From positions 1 to 41,248 of the forward strand of contig JBILOY010000020.1 of NCBI GenBank assembly GCA_044374195.1: DNA of 41,248 nt. The letters are read 5' to 3'. Positions 1-8,209 of the stretch are shown here, one piece after another (the stretch's first letter is position 1; each line of letters begins with the position of its first letter). The position numbers and the translations under genes are program-made. Under the pieces are notes generated by a model. That model was given only the letters and a program-made list of their open reading frames with translations. It did not search any database and was not told where the DNA came from. This stretch comes from CAIKZY01 sp044374195. Lineage in GTDB: Bacteria > Actinomycetota > Actinomycetes > S36-B12.

Positions 1-19
1 CCCGGTCCTTTTGGCCGGG
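1..19. other. Weak GC-rich hairpin at window edge
   Basis: CCCGG (1-5) pairs with CCGGG (15-19) around a T-rich loop. It may be the tail of a terminator for a gene to the left of the window, but nothing upstream is visible, so this is a guess. Confidence 0.2.
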
Positions 20-36
20 CCCCACTCTCATTTTCC

Positions 37-77
37 TTGACGTCAATTCAGTATCTTTACTTGACGTTCAGTATCTC
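37..77 (+). repeat. Tandem promoter-region repeat TTGACG...TTCAGTATCT
   Basis: TTGACG followed by TTCAGTATCT occurs twice, at 37-56 and 61-76. The copies are identical except that the first has TCAA inserted between the two blocks, which makes it a perfect TTGACGTCAA palindrome (37-46). The repeats lie 40-80 bp upstream of the first Rieske gene. They could be tandem activator sites, and TTGACG could also serve as a -35 element. No copy was seen at other promoters in the window. Confidence 0.4.
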
Positions 78-116
78 AGGGGGGAGAATCTGAATACCCC
101 TTCACGAGGAGCACAG

Positions 117-1544
117 ATGACCGACCTCCAGGTTTCTCCGCAGCGAGCATCCGACGAGCCGACCCCGCCGATGTCACCCGCCACGAGCGTGCAGGAGTTC
201 CTCGATCACGATGCGCGCCCAGTGCCCCCAGTGCTGCGCTACAGCATCAATGAGGATCTCGGCAGCGAGCCCCTCGACGTTGAGCGCTTCATCTCCCGCG
301 ATTTCCACGATCGCGAGGTCGATAAGGTCTGGCGCAAGGTCTGGCAGTTCGTCTGCCGCGTCGACGAGATCCCCGAAGCCGGCGACCACATCATGTACGA
401 CATCGCCGATGACAAGTGGCTCATCATGCGCACGAACACCGGCGACATCAAGGCGCTGTCGAATGTCTGCCTGCATCGCGGTCGCGCCCTGCGCACCGAA
501 GACGGCCGCGTCAGCGAGCTTCGGTGCCCCTTCCACGGCTTCAGCTGGAATATCGATGGCACCTCGAAGTTCATTCCGTGCCAGTGGGACTTCCCGCAGA
601 TCGATCAGCCGACCTTCTCGCTGCCCGAGGCGAAGGTCCATGTCTGGAATGGTTTCGTCTTCATCAACCCCGATCCTGACTGCGAGTCATTCGAGTCCTA
701 CGTCGGCACCATGCTCAATGACTGGGACCGCTGGAATTACGACGATCGCGTCATTTACTCGCACTTCGGTGGTGTGATCAACGCCAACTGGAAGATCACC
801 GGCGAGGCCTTCATCGAGGGCTGGCATTCGCTGGCCACTCACCCGCAGATGATGGAGTGGCTCGGCGACGAGAACACCCAGTACGACGTCATTCCCGAGG
901 AGAACTGGAGCCGCCAGATCGTCCCGCAGGGTGTGCCCAGCCCGACCATCGCGAACCACATCAGCGAGCAGGAGGTACTCGACTCGTACTACGAGACTCG
1001 TGCCTTCTACACCGCGGGCAAGGGCCGCGACCTGGCCATGGAGAACGGCCAGACCCCGCGCGTGCCGGCTGACTCCACTGCCCGCCGCGAGCTGGCAGCC
1101 GAGATGCGCGTGTCGCTAGCTAAGCAGTTCGGTACTGATCAAGATCACTGGACAGATTCCGAGCTTCTCGACGGAATCCAGTACTTCTTGTTCCCGAACT
1201 TCTATTTCTTCGCAGGTCCGCGCACCAATGCCATCTACCGCTTCCGCCCACTGGGCAATGATCCTGACAAGTGCCTGGCCGAGGTGTACCTCCTCGCTCA
1301 GGCGCCGGCCGATGGCGCGAAGAAGAAGGCTCCGGCGACCCGCTGGTTGCAGCCAGGTGAGACCTTCTCCGATATCACGGAGATCGGCCTGCTCGGCCCC
1401 GTCTTCGATCAGGACTACGCGAACCTGCCGCACATCCAAGATGGCCTCAAGTCACTGAAGACCAAGGGCATCCAGCTCGGGCGTTACCAGGAGAACCGCA
1501 TTCGTCACTACCACCAGATCCTGGATCGCTGGCTAGCCAAGTAA
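117..1544 (+). CDS. Rieske non-heme iron oxygenase, alpha subunit (first of three)
   Basis: Catalytic subunit of an aromatic-ring-hydroxylating or O-/N-demethylating Rieske oxygenase, 475 aa. The N-terminal Rieske domain has C118-x-H120 (CLHRG) and C137-x2-H140 (CPFH), which bind the [2Fe-2S] cluster. The C-terminal catalytic domain has H237 and H242 in EAFIEGWHSLATH, two of the three mononuclear-iron ligands. It starts after a clear GAGGAG ribosome site (104-109). It is longer than the other two Rieske proteins here, with a proline-rich N-terminal tail of about 35 residues and a longer C-terminal region. It converges on the GntR gene with only 17 bp between them. The TTGTNTAGACAA operator seen at the other two Rieske promoters is absent; a different tandem repeat lies upstream. 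Electrons probably come from the reductase at 9961. The substrate is unknown. Confidence 0.93.
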   Translation: MTDLQVSPQRASDEPTPPMSPATSVQEFLDHDARPVPPVLRYSINEDLGSEPLDVERFISRDFHDREVDKVWRKVWQFVCRVDEIPEAGDHIMYDIADDKWLIMRTNTGDIKALSNVCLHRGRALRTEDGRVSELRCPFHGFSWNIDGTSKFIPCQWDFPQIDQPTFSLPEAKVHVWNGFVFINPDPDCESFESYVGTMLNDWDRWNYDDRVIYSHFGGVINANWKITGEAFIEGWHSLATHPQMMEWLGDENTQYDVIPEENWSRQIVPQGVPSPTIANHISEQEVLDSYYETRAFYTAGKGRDLAMENGQTPRVPADSTARRELAAEMRVSLAKQFGTDQDHWTDSELLDGIQYFLFPNFYFFAGPRTNAIYRFRPLGNDPDKCLAEVYLLAQAPADGAKKKAPATRWLQPGETFSDITEIGLLGPVFDQDYANLPHIQDGLKSLKTKGIQLGRYQENRIRHYHQILDRWLAK

Positions 1545-1561
1545 GGCCTGAGTTTTGGCGG

Positions 1562-2281
1562 TTAGTACCGCAGCACGTAGGAGACCCGGTCCATTCGCGC
1601 ACGTCGACTGACGCGCAGGACCGGGTTTCCGTCTTGATCGGCGGTTAGGCCGTCGCGCACGATCAGCGGGGTGCCGGCCTTGATGCCCAAAATCTCGGCG
1701 TCCTCTCCGGATGCTGCCTCTGCGGAGAAGGCGCGCCACATGGGTACTAGCTCGCCGATGGCGTCATTGAGTTGGCCGTACAGGCCGCTGACCGGTGACC
1801 AGGTGCGCTTGGGGTCCTTGAGCAGCTCCATCGGGAACCAAGAACTCGACCACATCCACACGTCGTCGTCGACGACCAGGGCGTTGTCGACCCGCCAGAG
1901 CGGGCCGGCCGGCAAGCGGAGTTCGGCGTTCTGCGCGGGGCTGTTGACCTTGGTGGCCTTGAGGAGGATGTCCTCGTAGGAGTGGCCCTGCTCATTGATC
2001 TGCTGGGTGATGCCCGAGACCAGTGAGTCAGTCGACAAGGACTGAGAGACGGGCAGGCGCACCACCGATCGGGCGACGTATGTGCCGGAGCCCTGACGCG
2101 ACTGCACGAGACCTGCGCGAGAGAGCTCCTCGATGGCCCTGCGGACTGTGAGCCGGTTGACCCCCATCTCGGAGGCGAGAGTTGTCTCACTGGGCAGTTT
2201 GTCGCCCGGGCCGTACTCGCCACTGGCGATCGCAGATGCCAACGACTGGCGCACCTGCTCGTACAGGGGGAGTTCGGTCAC
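1562..2281 (-). CDS. GntR/HutC-family transcriptional regulator with UTRA domain
   Basis: Ligand-responsive repressor, 239 aa. The N-terminal winged helix-turn-helix (about residues 5-72) contains the family signature around LPSETTLASEMGVNRLTVRRA and RQGSGTYV. The rest (about 85-235) fits a UTRA effector domain, which in HutC-type proteins binds small metabolites. The GTG start at 2281 is preceded by TACCCT (minus strand, 2289-2294) with a 7-nt gap and no Shine-Dalgarno, so a leaderless mRNA is likely. It is divergent from the NTF2-like gene at 2338. A sequence fitting HutC operators lies between them and recurs before the Rieske genes at 5918 and 11035. It is therefore the best candidate for the local pathway repressor. 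Confidence 0.92.
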   Translation of the reverse strand: MTELPLYEQVRQSLASAIASGEYGPGDKLPSETTLASEMGVNRLTVRRAIEELSRAGLVQSRQGSGTYVARSVVRLPVSQSLSTDSLVSGITQQINEQGHSYEDILLKATKVNSPAQNAELRLPAGPLWRVDNALVVDDDVWMWSSSWFPMELLKDPKRTWSPVSGLYGQLNDAIGELVPMWRAFSAEAASGEDAEILGIKAGTPLIVRDGLTADQDGNPVLRVSRRARMDRVSYVLRY

Positions 2282-2288
2282 AGGTGAC

Positions 2289-2294
2289 AGGGTA
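2289..2294 (-). promoter_or_regulatory. -10 element of GntR gene (leaderless)
   Basis: Minus-strand TACCCT ends 7 nt before the GTG at 2281 and matches the TANNNT pattern seen before many genes in this window. No convincing -35 is visible. Confidence 0.45.
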
Positions 2295-2297
2295 CGG

Positions 2298-2311
2298 ATT
2301 GTGTAGACAGG
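2298..2311. promoter_or_regulatory. Predicted GntR operator 1 (divergent promoter)
   Basis: ATTGTGTAGACAGG, an imperfect palindrome sharing the core TNGTNTAGACA with sites at 5866 and 10978. The GT-N-TA-GAC spacing fits known HutC-subfamily operators. It sits between the two divergent -10 elements and could control both the regulator and the gene at 2338. Confidence 0.6.
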
Positions 2312-2325
2312 TTGCGGCCTTTGGG

Positions 2326-2331
2326 TAGTTT
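2326..2331 (+). promoter_or_regulatory. -10 element of NTF2-like gene (leaderless)
   Basis: TAGTTT lies 6 nt before the ATG at 2338. No ribosome site precedes that ATG, so transcription probably begins at the start codon. Confidence 0.45.
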
Positions 2332-2337
2332 CTTTAG

Positions 2338-2901
2338 ATGGACTCCAGTAGTGTTCCCCACGTGACCTCCATGGAAAGCCGCGTGCAGCGTCTTGAGGAT
2401 CGGTTCGCGATCAACGACCTCATCGTGCGCTACGCAGTACTGCTCGACGACATGTTGTTCGAGGAAGTCGGCCTGCTCTTCACCGAGGACGGTGTCTTCG
2501 CTTCGTCCAATAGCGTCACGACCGGACGCCAGGCAATCATCGAGAACTTCCGGGTCAAGCACGCCCCTTTCCCGATGACCTTGCACGATCCCCACGGTGT
2601 CGCGGTCCACTTCGTGGACGACGACCACGCGCGCGGAACCGTCATCGGATACGCGGAGCTCGCCAACGAGCAGCACACGATCGTCACGAACATTCGCTAC
2701 CAGGATGACTACCGCAAGGACGACGGCGTCTGGCGCTTCGCCAAGCGCCTCGTGCTCTCCACGTATGCAATGACTGTCGATGACTTCAACGCGGGCCGCG
2801 CCGGCTTCGCGCAGCGCAAGATCTGGCCGAATCGCCCGGCGGGCGATGCAGAGCTTCCGGACAAGGAGCAGAAGTACCCGGGTTACGTGGAGCTTCCGTG
2901 A
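2338..2901 (+). CDS. NTF2/SnoaL-like protein (SnoaL_4 type)
   Basis: Small alpha+beta barrel protein, 187 aa. The N-terminal pattern DRFAINDLIVRYAVLLDD...LFTEDGVF is typical of the SnoaL_4 group, which includes BaiE-like bile-acid dehydratases, scytalone-dehydratase-like proteins and small subunits of ring-hydroxylating dioxygenases. It is cytoplasmic, with no signal peptide. The leaderless -10 at 2326 favours the ATG at 2338; an internal ATG at 2368 is the alternative. It is the first gene of an operon and overlaps the phosphatase by 4 bp (GTGA). It could be a dehydratase or isomerase in the pathway, or a Rieske beta-like subunit. The sequence alone does not decide. Confidence 0.85.
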   Translation: MDSSSVPHVTSMESRVQRLEDRFAINDLIVRYAVLLDDMLFEEVGLLFTEDGVFASSNSVTTGRQAIIENFRVKHAPFPMTLHDPHGVAVHFVDDDHARGTVIGYAELANEQHTIVTNIRYQDDYRKDDGVWRFAKRLVLSTYAMTVDDFNAGRAGFAQRKIWPNRPAGDAELPDKEQKYPGYVELP

Positions 2902-3626
2902 TCGGTACGCGTCATGAACTCGGCGGCATTTACAACATGCGTGATCTCGGTGGCTACCGGGGAGCCGGTGACCGCGCTGTGCGCCGCGGGATGCTCTTTC
3001 GTTCATCTAGTCTGCATCGACTCGACGATCTTGCCGATTGGCAGGAGTTCGGCGCGAAGTGCGTCATTGACCTCCGCTATGACAGTGAGCGTGAAGCCTT
3101 TCCGCTGCCACCGTTTATCCGTGACCACTTGCACGCGCCGATCCTGCCGGGGCATTGGAAGTCTGATGTAGAAGCTCGCAAGCTTCCGCCTGCCGAATAC
3201 CTGGCAAGTGTGTACGGTGAAATGCTCACTCACGGCGGTCCGGCAGTGTGCGACATCCTCGATGCCCTGGCGTTCGGTGATTCCTATCCCGCGGTCTTCT
3301 TCTGCATGGCGGGCAAGGATCGCACTGGCATCGTGGCGGCGATCTTGCTGTCCTTGCTCGGAGTCAGCGAGAGCGACATCGCTGATGACTTCGCTCTGAG
3401 CGGCGACGAGGTAGTCGCCATGGTGAATGACTTGCGCGGGCGCGAGAACTTCGAGAATCACCCGATGATGAATCAGCGGGAAGAACTACTCCGCGTGCCG
3501 CGCACCGCGATGGAACTCTTGCTTGCGGAGGCTGACGAGGCATACGGAGGCTTGCCCGCGTATGTCGCTCAGCTCGATGTTCCCGCCGCGACGGTGGAAG
3601 CATTGAGGGAACGACTTCTCGACTAG
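2898..3626 (+). CDS. Protein-tyrosine-phosphatase-like protein (Y_phosphatase3 type)
   Basis: Cys-dependent phosphatase of the PTP/dual-specificity superfamily, 242 aa. The N-terminus NMRDLGGYRG...LFRSSSLHRL and VIDLRYDSERE match the bacterial Y_phosphatase3 group. The P-loop is CMAGKDRTG, with nucleophile C136 and R142. The residue before the nucleophile, normally His (HCxAGKDRTG), is Phe135. The GTG start overlaps the preceding stop (GTGA), implying translational coupling to the NTF2-like gene. In this setting it may dephosphorylate a small-molecule intermediate rather than a protein, which is inference. The lost His could change nucleophile pKa and rate. Confidence 0.85.
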   Translation: MIGTRHELGGIYNMRDLGGYRGAGDRAVRRGMLFRSSSLHRLDDLADWQEFGAKCVIDLRYDSEREAFPLPPFIRDHLHAPILPGHWKSDVEARKLPPAEYLASVYGEMLTHGGPAVCDILDALAFGDSYPAVFFCMAGKDRTGIVAAILLSLLGVSESDIADDFALSGDEVVAMVNDLRGRENFENHPMMNQREELLRVPRTAMELLLAEADEAYGGLPAYVAQLDVPAATVEALRERLLD

Positions 3627-3695
3627 GGATCCATCTGTTACACCCGCACCACGAAACGACCCAACCAAAGTGAAGACGAAGGCACTGGAGGAACC

Positions 3696-5150
3696 ATGAT
3701 CAACCGCGACGCCCTGTACATCGATGGCCAGTGGATCAAGCCGGCAACTGGCGAGGTCATCGAAGTCGACGAGGCTGCAACCGAGGAGATCATCGGCACC
3801 GTTCCCGCGGGCGATGGCGCAGACGCCGAGCGTGCAATTCTCGCCGCTCGACGCGCCTTCGACGACTGGTCCGAGACCCCGATCAACGAGCGAGCCGATG
3901 TCGTGCAGGCACTTGCTGATGGCCTTCGCGCCAATGAAGCCAAGCTCGCCAAGATCATGGCTCAGGAGGTCGGCTCGCCGATCACCATCGCCGAACGCGT
4001 GCAGGTGGGCCTGGCAGCAACTGTGTTCGAGACCATGGCCGAGGCTGCCCGTGAAATGCCCGCCGAGGAGCGCATCGCCAACTCTATGGTCGTCCGTGCC
4101 GCAGTCGGCGTTGTGGGTGCCATCACTCCCTGGAACTACCCGCTTTACCAGCTGGCCGCGAAGGTCGGCCCGGCGCTCGCAGCAGGTTGCACCATCGTCG
4201 TGAAGCCCAGTTCTGTCGCACCGCTGGCGACCTTCGTCCTCGCCGACCTTGTGCACGAGCTCGGACTGCCGTCGGGCGTCTTCAACCTCGTCTCCGGTCG
4301 CGGCGCACTCGTCGGCGAACTCCTGTCGTCTCACAAGGAGATCGACATGGTGAGCATCACCGGCTCAACGGGTGCTGGCGTGCGTGTGTCGCAGGCCGCG
4401 GCTCCCACCATCAAGAAGGTTGCCCTGGAGCTCGGCGGCAAGTCGGCGTTCCTCATTGCCCCCGGAGCAGACCTTGATGAGGCGGTGCCCAATGCCGTGC
4501 GAGGCGCCTTCGTGAACAACGGCCAGACGTGTGCGGCTACCACGCGACTGATTGTCTCGAACGCGGTCATCGACGAAGTCGAGCAGCGCGTGGCCGCGAT
4601 GGTCAACGCCTTCGTCATCGGCAACCCGCTCGATCCGTCAGTCACGATGGGCCCTGTCGCCTCCGTTGGACAGTTCAAGACCGTGAAGAACTACATCGAC
4701 ATCGGCATGACCGAGGGCACACTGATCGCCGGTGGGCCAGGTGCCGTTGATGGTTTCGATCGTGGCTACTTCGTCAAGCCCACTGTGTTCAGCCGGCTAT
4801 CGCCCAAGGCGGTCGTGGTCCAGGAGGAAATCTTCGGCCCAGTGTTGGTCATCCTCGGCTACGACACCCTCGAGGAGGGCATCGCGATCGCCAACGATAG
4901 CGAGTTCGGCCTGTCCGGTGCAGTGTTCGCCGCTGATGTTCCCGAAGCTGTGCGTATCGCCAAGCGCCTGCGCACCGGCCAGGTCTCCGTCAATGGCGGT
5001 CGTTTCAATGCGAAGGCACCGTTCGGTGGCTACAAGACTTCCGGCATCGGACGCGAGCTCGGTCATCACGGACTGATGGAGTACTTCGAGCTGCAGAGCC
5101 TGCAGTTCCCGTCGGTCGATGAACTCGGCAACTTCGGCACTGCGGTCTGA
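3696..5150 (+). CDS. NAD(P)-dependent aldehyde dehydrogenase
   Basis: Oxidises an aldehyde to the acid, 484 aa, normal family length. Visible motifs are the Rossmann-side PWNYPLYQLAAKVGPALAAG, the catalytic glutamate in LELGGKSA, the nucleophile C279 in NNGQTCAATTRL and EEIFGPVL near the C-terminal third. The start follows GGAGGAACC. It lies 70 bp after the phosphatase and 8 bp before the histidine phosphatase gene, so the three are probably cotranscribed. It probably oxidises an aldehyde produced by an alcohol dehydrogenase or lyase step of the same pathway. Specificity cannot be assigned. Confidence 0.95.
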   Translation: MINRDALYIDGQWIKPATGEVIEVDEAATEEIIGTVPAGDGADAERAILAARRAFDDWSETPINERADVVQALADGLRANEAKLAKIMAQEVGSPITIAERVQVGLAATVFETMAEAAREMPAEERIANSMVVRAAVGVVGAITPWNYPLYQLAAKVGPALAAGCTIVVKPSSVAPLATFVLADLVHELGLPSGVFNLVSGRGALVGELLSSHKEIDMVSITGSTGAGVRVSQAAAPTIKKVALELGGKSAFLIAPGADLDEAVPNAVRGAFVNNGQTCAATTRLIVSNAVIDEVEQRVAAMVNAFVIGNPLDPSVTMGPVASVGQFKTVKNYIDIGMTEGTLIAGGPGAVDGFDRGYFVKPTVFSRLSPKAVVVQEEIFGPVLVILGYDTLEEGIAIANDSEFGLSGAVFAADVPEAVRIAKRLRTGQVSVNGGRFNAKAPFGGYKTSGIGRELGHHGLMEYFELQSLQFPSVDELGNFGTAV

Positions 5151-5158
5151 TCGCGTTT

Positions 5159-5803
5159 GTGATGGCAACTGAGCAAGAGCTCGGCATCGCTGAGCCGTGC
5201 GAGATCCTTCTCGTGCGTCATGCAGTACCGCTACCTGACGGCTCGATGAATCCAGGGCTAGGTGATGAGGGCATCGCTCAGTCGTTGAGTCTCGTCGCGT
5301 ATCTTCGGCCGGAGCGCATTGATGCGATCTATTCCAGCCATCTCATTCGAGCAGTGCAGACTGTCGAGCCGCTGGCGGCTGACCGCGGGCTCGAGATCAC
5401 CATCGACGAGAAGCTGCGCGAATGGGTGTCAGGCGCCACGGCCTACACCGGCACTGATGGCATGGCCGACAAGTCGCGCATCAAGGCTTTCCTCGAGGGC
5501 AGGTTTGAGGAGGGCTTCGTGCCCGTCCATAACGATGCCGAGCTGCGCGAGAACATGGTCAGCACCTTGCGGCACCTCGGTGTGACGCACCAGGGCCAAA
5601 AGGTCGTGGTGGCAAGCCACGGGGGAGCCTCGAACTCCTTCCTGGCCTACGTGCTCGACAGCCCGCACAAGTTCTTCTACAACCCCGGCTATGCCTCGAT
5701 CTCCCGCGTTCAGGTCTGGCCCGATGGCCGGTTCGTGCTGCTGTGCATCAACGAACTCACTCACGAGCGCGACCGTGGATCCGAAATCCTGCCGATCGGA
5801 TAG
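5159..5803 (+). CDS. Histidine phosphatase superfamily protein (phosphoglycerate-mutase-like)
   Basis: Phosphohydrolase or mutase of the branch-1 histidine phosphatase family, 214 aa. The phosphate-accepting His lies in LLVRHAVPLPDG (an RHA variant of RHG), with IYSSHLIRAVQTVEPLA and the second His in VVVASHGGASNSFLAY. The GTG at 5159 is followed directly by ATG at 5162; either may be used. It starts 8 bp after the aldehyde dehydrogenase. It is the second phosphatase in this operon, which is unusual for a Rieske-based catabolic cluster. Family members act on sugar phosphates, nucleotides or proteins; the substrate here is unknown. Confidence 0.9.
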   Translation: MMATEQELGIAEPCEILLVRHAVPLPDGSMNPGLGDEGIAQSLSLVAYLRPERIDAIYSSHLIRAVQTVEPLAADRGLEITIDEKLREWVSGATAYTGTDGMADKSRIKAFLEGRFEEGFVPVHNDAELRENMVSTLRHLGVTHQGQKVVVASHGGASNSFLAYVLDSPHKFFYNPGYASISRVQVWPDGRFVLLCINELTHERDRGSEILPIG

Positions 5804-5837
5804 TCGTAGGGGATTCCTCGGGGGATTCACCTCTGCC

Positions 5838-5857
5838 CTTGGGGCAATCGCCCCAGG
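5838..5857 (+). terminator. Possible terminator after phosphatase operon
   Basis: TGGGGC (5840-5845) pairs with GCCCCA (5850-5855) around AATC, extendable to about 8 bp with one wobble. No U-tract follows, so it may be a weak or factor-assisted stop before the next promoter. Confidence 0.35.
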
Positions 5858-5865
5858 ATCTAGTA

Positions 5866-5879
5866 GTCGTCTAGACAAG
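5866..5879. promoter_or_regulatory. Predicted GntR operator 2 (Rieske promoter)
   Basis: GTCGTCTAGACAAG, with a perfect 8-bp core GTCTAGAC, matches the sites at 2298 and 10978. It lies 39 bp before the Rieske start at 5918. A TACGCT (5884-5889) 4 nt downstream of it could be the -10, repeating the geometry of operator 3. Confidence 0.6.
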
Positions 5880-5917
5880 TTGATACGCTCAGGGAACCCG
5901 CCTGACTAGGAGTTCAC

Positions 5918-7189
5918 GTGAGCGAGACAGCCCAGACCGAAGCCGTCGTCCCGGCCTATCTGCCCAGCGACATCCTCAATGGCGCGGCGCGCGAAGAGGC
6001 GATCTCGATGATGCGTCGCCTGATCGCCCACACCAAGAACAGGACTACCGATCAGGCCGAGGCGCCGTTCCTCGAGCCGGCGGCGAACTACCTCGACGAG
6101 GAGATCTTCAAGAACGAGATCGAGCTCATCTTCAAGCGCATCCCGCTGCCGCTTGCACTCTCGTGCGAGTTGCCGAAGAAGAACTCGTACAAGGCCATCG
6201 AGGTCGTGGGTGTTCCTGTTGTTATCACCCGGGATGCCAAAGGCGAGGTGCACGCGATGCTGAATGTGTGTCGCCACCGTGGCGCACTGATCTGCGAAGC
6301 CGGCCATGGCGAGTCACGCGCACTGACCTGCCGCTACCACGCCTGGTCGTACGGCATGGACGGCGAGCTCAAGGGCATCTACGGCGAGAGCACCTTCGGT
6401 GACTTCGACAAGTCAGAGCGCAACCTGATCACTTTGCCTGTCGTCGAGAAGCACGGCGTTGTCTTCGTCTGCCTGACTCCTGGCCTCGAGATCGACATCG
6501 ACTCCTGGCTCGGTGACTTCGCGCCGATCCTGGAGAGCCTGAAGCTCGCCGACTGCCATCTGTTCAGCTCGCGCATGATGCCCGGCCCGAACTGGAAGGT
6601 CGCGATTGAGGGTTACCTCGAGGGCTACCACTTCGCGTCACTGCATGCGAACACCGTCTTCAAGACCAACTTGTCGAATACCGCGATCTTCGATGGTTAC
6701 GGTGCGCATGAGCGCGTGTCCTTCGCCCTGCGCGAGATCGAGAACCACCTCGATGATCCCGAGGAGACCTGGGATCCCACGGCGAATGTCGGCACGATCA
6801 ACTGGCTGTTCCCCGGTTTCTCGATCGCTGGCGGCTGGCGCCAGCGCATGGCCATCGGATTCCCGCTGCCGACCACCAATGTGAACGAGTCTGTGACCGA
6901 GCAGCGCATCTTGGTGCGCACGCCTATCCCAGAGGACGAAGCAGGGCGCCACGAGCTCGAGGTCATGCGCGACTGGTTCTACGACGTCACCTACGGCGAG
7001 GACTACATCACCGGCTACGGCGTGCAGAAGGGCGTGGCGGTCACGACCGACAAGACCCAGATCTTTGGCCGCAATGAGCCAGGCGTGCAGTACGTGCACC
7101 GCACGATCAACCGCCTGGCCCGTGAGGGAGCCGAGGCGGTCTATGGTGACGCCTCGAAGGTCAAGCTCGCCGTGGTTATCCAGGACTGA
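5918..7189 (+). CDS. Rieske non-heme iron oxygenase, alpha subunit (second of three)
   Basis: Oxygenase catalytic subunit, 423 aa. The Rieske ligands are C118-x-H120 (CRHRG) and C138-x2-H141 (CRYH). The iron-site motif is EGYLEGYHFASLH in the catalytic domain. The GTG start follows AGGAGTTCAC, the same initiation context as the SDR at 7317 (AGGAGTTCACATG). It is transcribed alone or with the SDR, under a promoter carrying the predicted GntR operator. Sequence differs clearly from the Rieske proteins at 117 and 11035, so the three probably act on different intermediates rather than being recent duplicates. Confidence 0.94.
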   Translation: MSETAQTEAVVPAYLPSDILNGAAREEAISMMRRLIAHTKNRTTDQAEAPFLEPAANYLDEEIFKNEIELIFKRIPLPLALSCELPKKNSYKAIEVVGVPVVITRDAKGEVHAMLNVCRHRGALICEAGHGESRALTCRYHAWSYGMDGELKGIYGESTFGDFDKSERNLITLPVVEKHGVVFVCLTPGLEIDIDSWLGDFAPILESLKLADCHLFSSRMMPGPNWKVAIEGYLEGYHFASLHANTVFKTNLSNTAIFDGYGAHERVSFALREIENHLDDPEETWDPTANVGTINWLFPGFSIAGGWRQRMAIGFPLPTTNVNESVTEQRILVRTPIPEDEAGRHELEVMRDWFYDVTYGEDYITGYGVQKGVAVTTDKTQIFGRNEPGVQYVHRTINRLAREGAEAVYGDASKVKLAVVIQD

Positions 7190-7234
7190 CCGTCCCGGAC
7201 ATTGCAGGACGACCAACTTTCCAGTTTCCATTGA

Positions 7235-7257
7235 CTCACTCCAGTAACTGGTGTGAG
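7235..7257. promoter_or_regulatory. 23-bp palindromic operator upstream of SDR gene
   Basis: Arms CTCACtCCAGT and ACTGGtGTGAG surround a central A; only the lower-case T/T pair fails to match. A TTGACT (7231-7236) just before it could be the -35, so a bound protein would block the promoter. The core AGTAACTGG recurs at 21634. Confidence 0.55.
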
Positions 7258-7275
7258 ATGACCGCACGACACTTT

Positions 7276-7297
7276 GGCGGCCCAGATCGGGTCCGCC
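7276..7297 (+). other. Hairpin in leader of SDR mRNA
   Basis: GGCGGCCC (7276-7283) pairs with GGG-t-CCGCC (7289-7297), with one bulged T. It ends about 10 nt before the AGGAG ribosome site of the gene at 7317. It could stabilise the 5' end. There is no evidence of a riboswitch. Confidence 0.3.
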
Positions 7298-7316
7298 TTG
7301 ATCATCAGGAGTTCAC

Positions 7317-8099
7317 ATGGGCACTCTCGAGGGCCGCGTAGCGGTCATCACCGCCGGCAGCACCGGCATCGGTTTCGGCATCGCGGAGGCATTCATCGCC
7401 GAGGGGGCCTCGGTTGTGCTGGGCAATCGCGATGAGAAGAAGGGTGCGTATGCCCTCGAGCGGCTGGCCGCCGGTGACCGCGCAAGTTTCAAGAAGACCG
7501 ATGCTCTCGAGCGCGAACAGGTCGATGCGCTTGTCGACTTCGCCGCCGAGAAGTACGGACAGCTCGACATCATCGTCAACTGCGCAGGTGGCTGCGATGG
7601 CTGGGCACCGATCGGCGAGCTCAGCGACGAGGCATGGCTCAAGGGTCTCGAGTGGAACGCCAGCACCGCGTTCTGGGGTACCCGCCGTGCACTGAAGTAC
7701 ATGCTGCCCGCCGGTTACGGCCGCATCATCAACATTGCTTCCATCGAGGGCAAGATCGCCTCGAAGGTCGCGGTCAGCCACTACATCGCCGGCAAGCACG
7801 CCATGATCGGCCTGACCAAGGCCACTGCGGTCGAGTACGGCACCACGGGCGTCACTTGCAACGCGATCTGCCCCGGCCCGATCGAGACTGAACTGATGAA
7901 GGACGCAGGTGCTCAGGTCGCCGCAGCATCGGGCATCACCTACGAGGCATTCCTCGAGGACTTCGCCAATGACTGCCTGACCAAGGAGCTCCAGACCGTC
8001 GAGCAGGTTGCCGGCATGGCAGTGTTGCTGGCCGGCCCACTCGGCAATGGCATGACCGGCGCGACCTACAACGTCGACGGCGGCTCGGCACCGTTCTAA
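7317..8099 (+). CDS. Short-chain dehydrogenase/reductase (classical SDR)
   Basis: NAD(P)-dependent oxidoreductase, 260 aa. The N-terminal cofactor loop is TAGSTGIGFGIAEAF, followed by the NCAGG motif, the catalytic Ser in NIASIEG and the YxxxK pair in HYIAGKHA. GPIETELM follows, as usual before the substrate loop. The start is set by AGGAG 5-6 nt upstream of the ATG. A palindrome overlapping the likely promoter and a leader hairpin precede it, and a strong terminator-like hairpin follows at 8116. It probably oxidises a hydroxyl or diol formed by a Rieske oxygenase. The exact substrate is unknown. Confidence 0.93.
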   Translation: MGTLEGRVAVITAGSTGIGFGIAEAFIAEGASVVLGNRDEKKGAYALERLAAGDRASFKKTDALEREQVDALVDFAAEKYGQLDIIVNCAGGCDGWAPIGELSDEAWLKGLEWNASTAFWGTRRALKYMLPAGYGRIINIASIEGKIASKVAVSHYIAGKHAMIGLTKATAVEYGTTGVTCNAICPGPIETELMKDAGAQVAAASGITYEAFLEDFANDCLTKELQTVEQVAGMAVLLAGPLGNGMTGATYNVDGGSAPF

Positions 8100-8115
8100 G
8101 CAGCATCTATTCGTC

Positions 8116-8154
8116 CGACTGCACCGCTCGCGTACCCTGCGAGCGGTGCAGTCG
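8116..8154 (+). terminator. Strong 16-bp stem-loop
   Basis: Perfect inverted repeat: 8116-8131 pairs with 8139-8154 around a 7-nt loop GTACCCT. It lies directly downstream of the SDR stop and upstream of the dikinase-like gene. No U-run follows. It may terminate or attenuate transcription. Confidence 0.6.
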
Positions 8155-8209
8155 CACGAAGAGACCAGATAAGAATGCACTTCTCGAACACCGAAGCGAA
8201 GGAACTCCC

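Noticed and set aside
7276..7297. Riboswitch in the SDR leader
   Set aside because: Only one short bulged hairpin is visible; no known aptamer sequence pattern is present.
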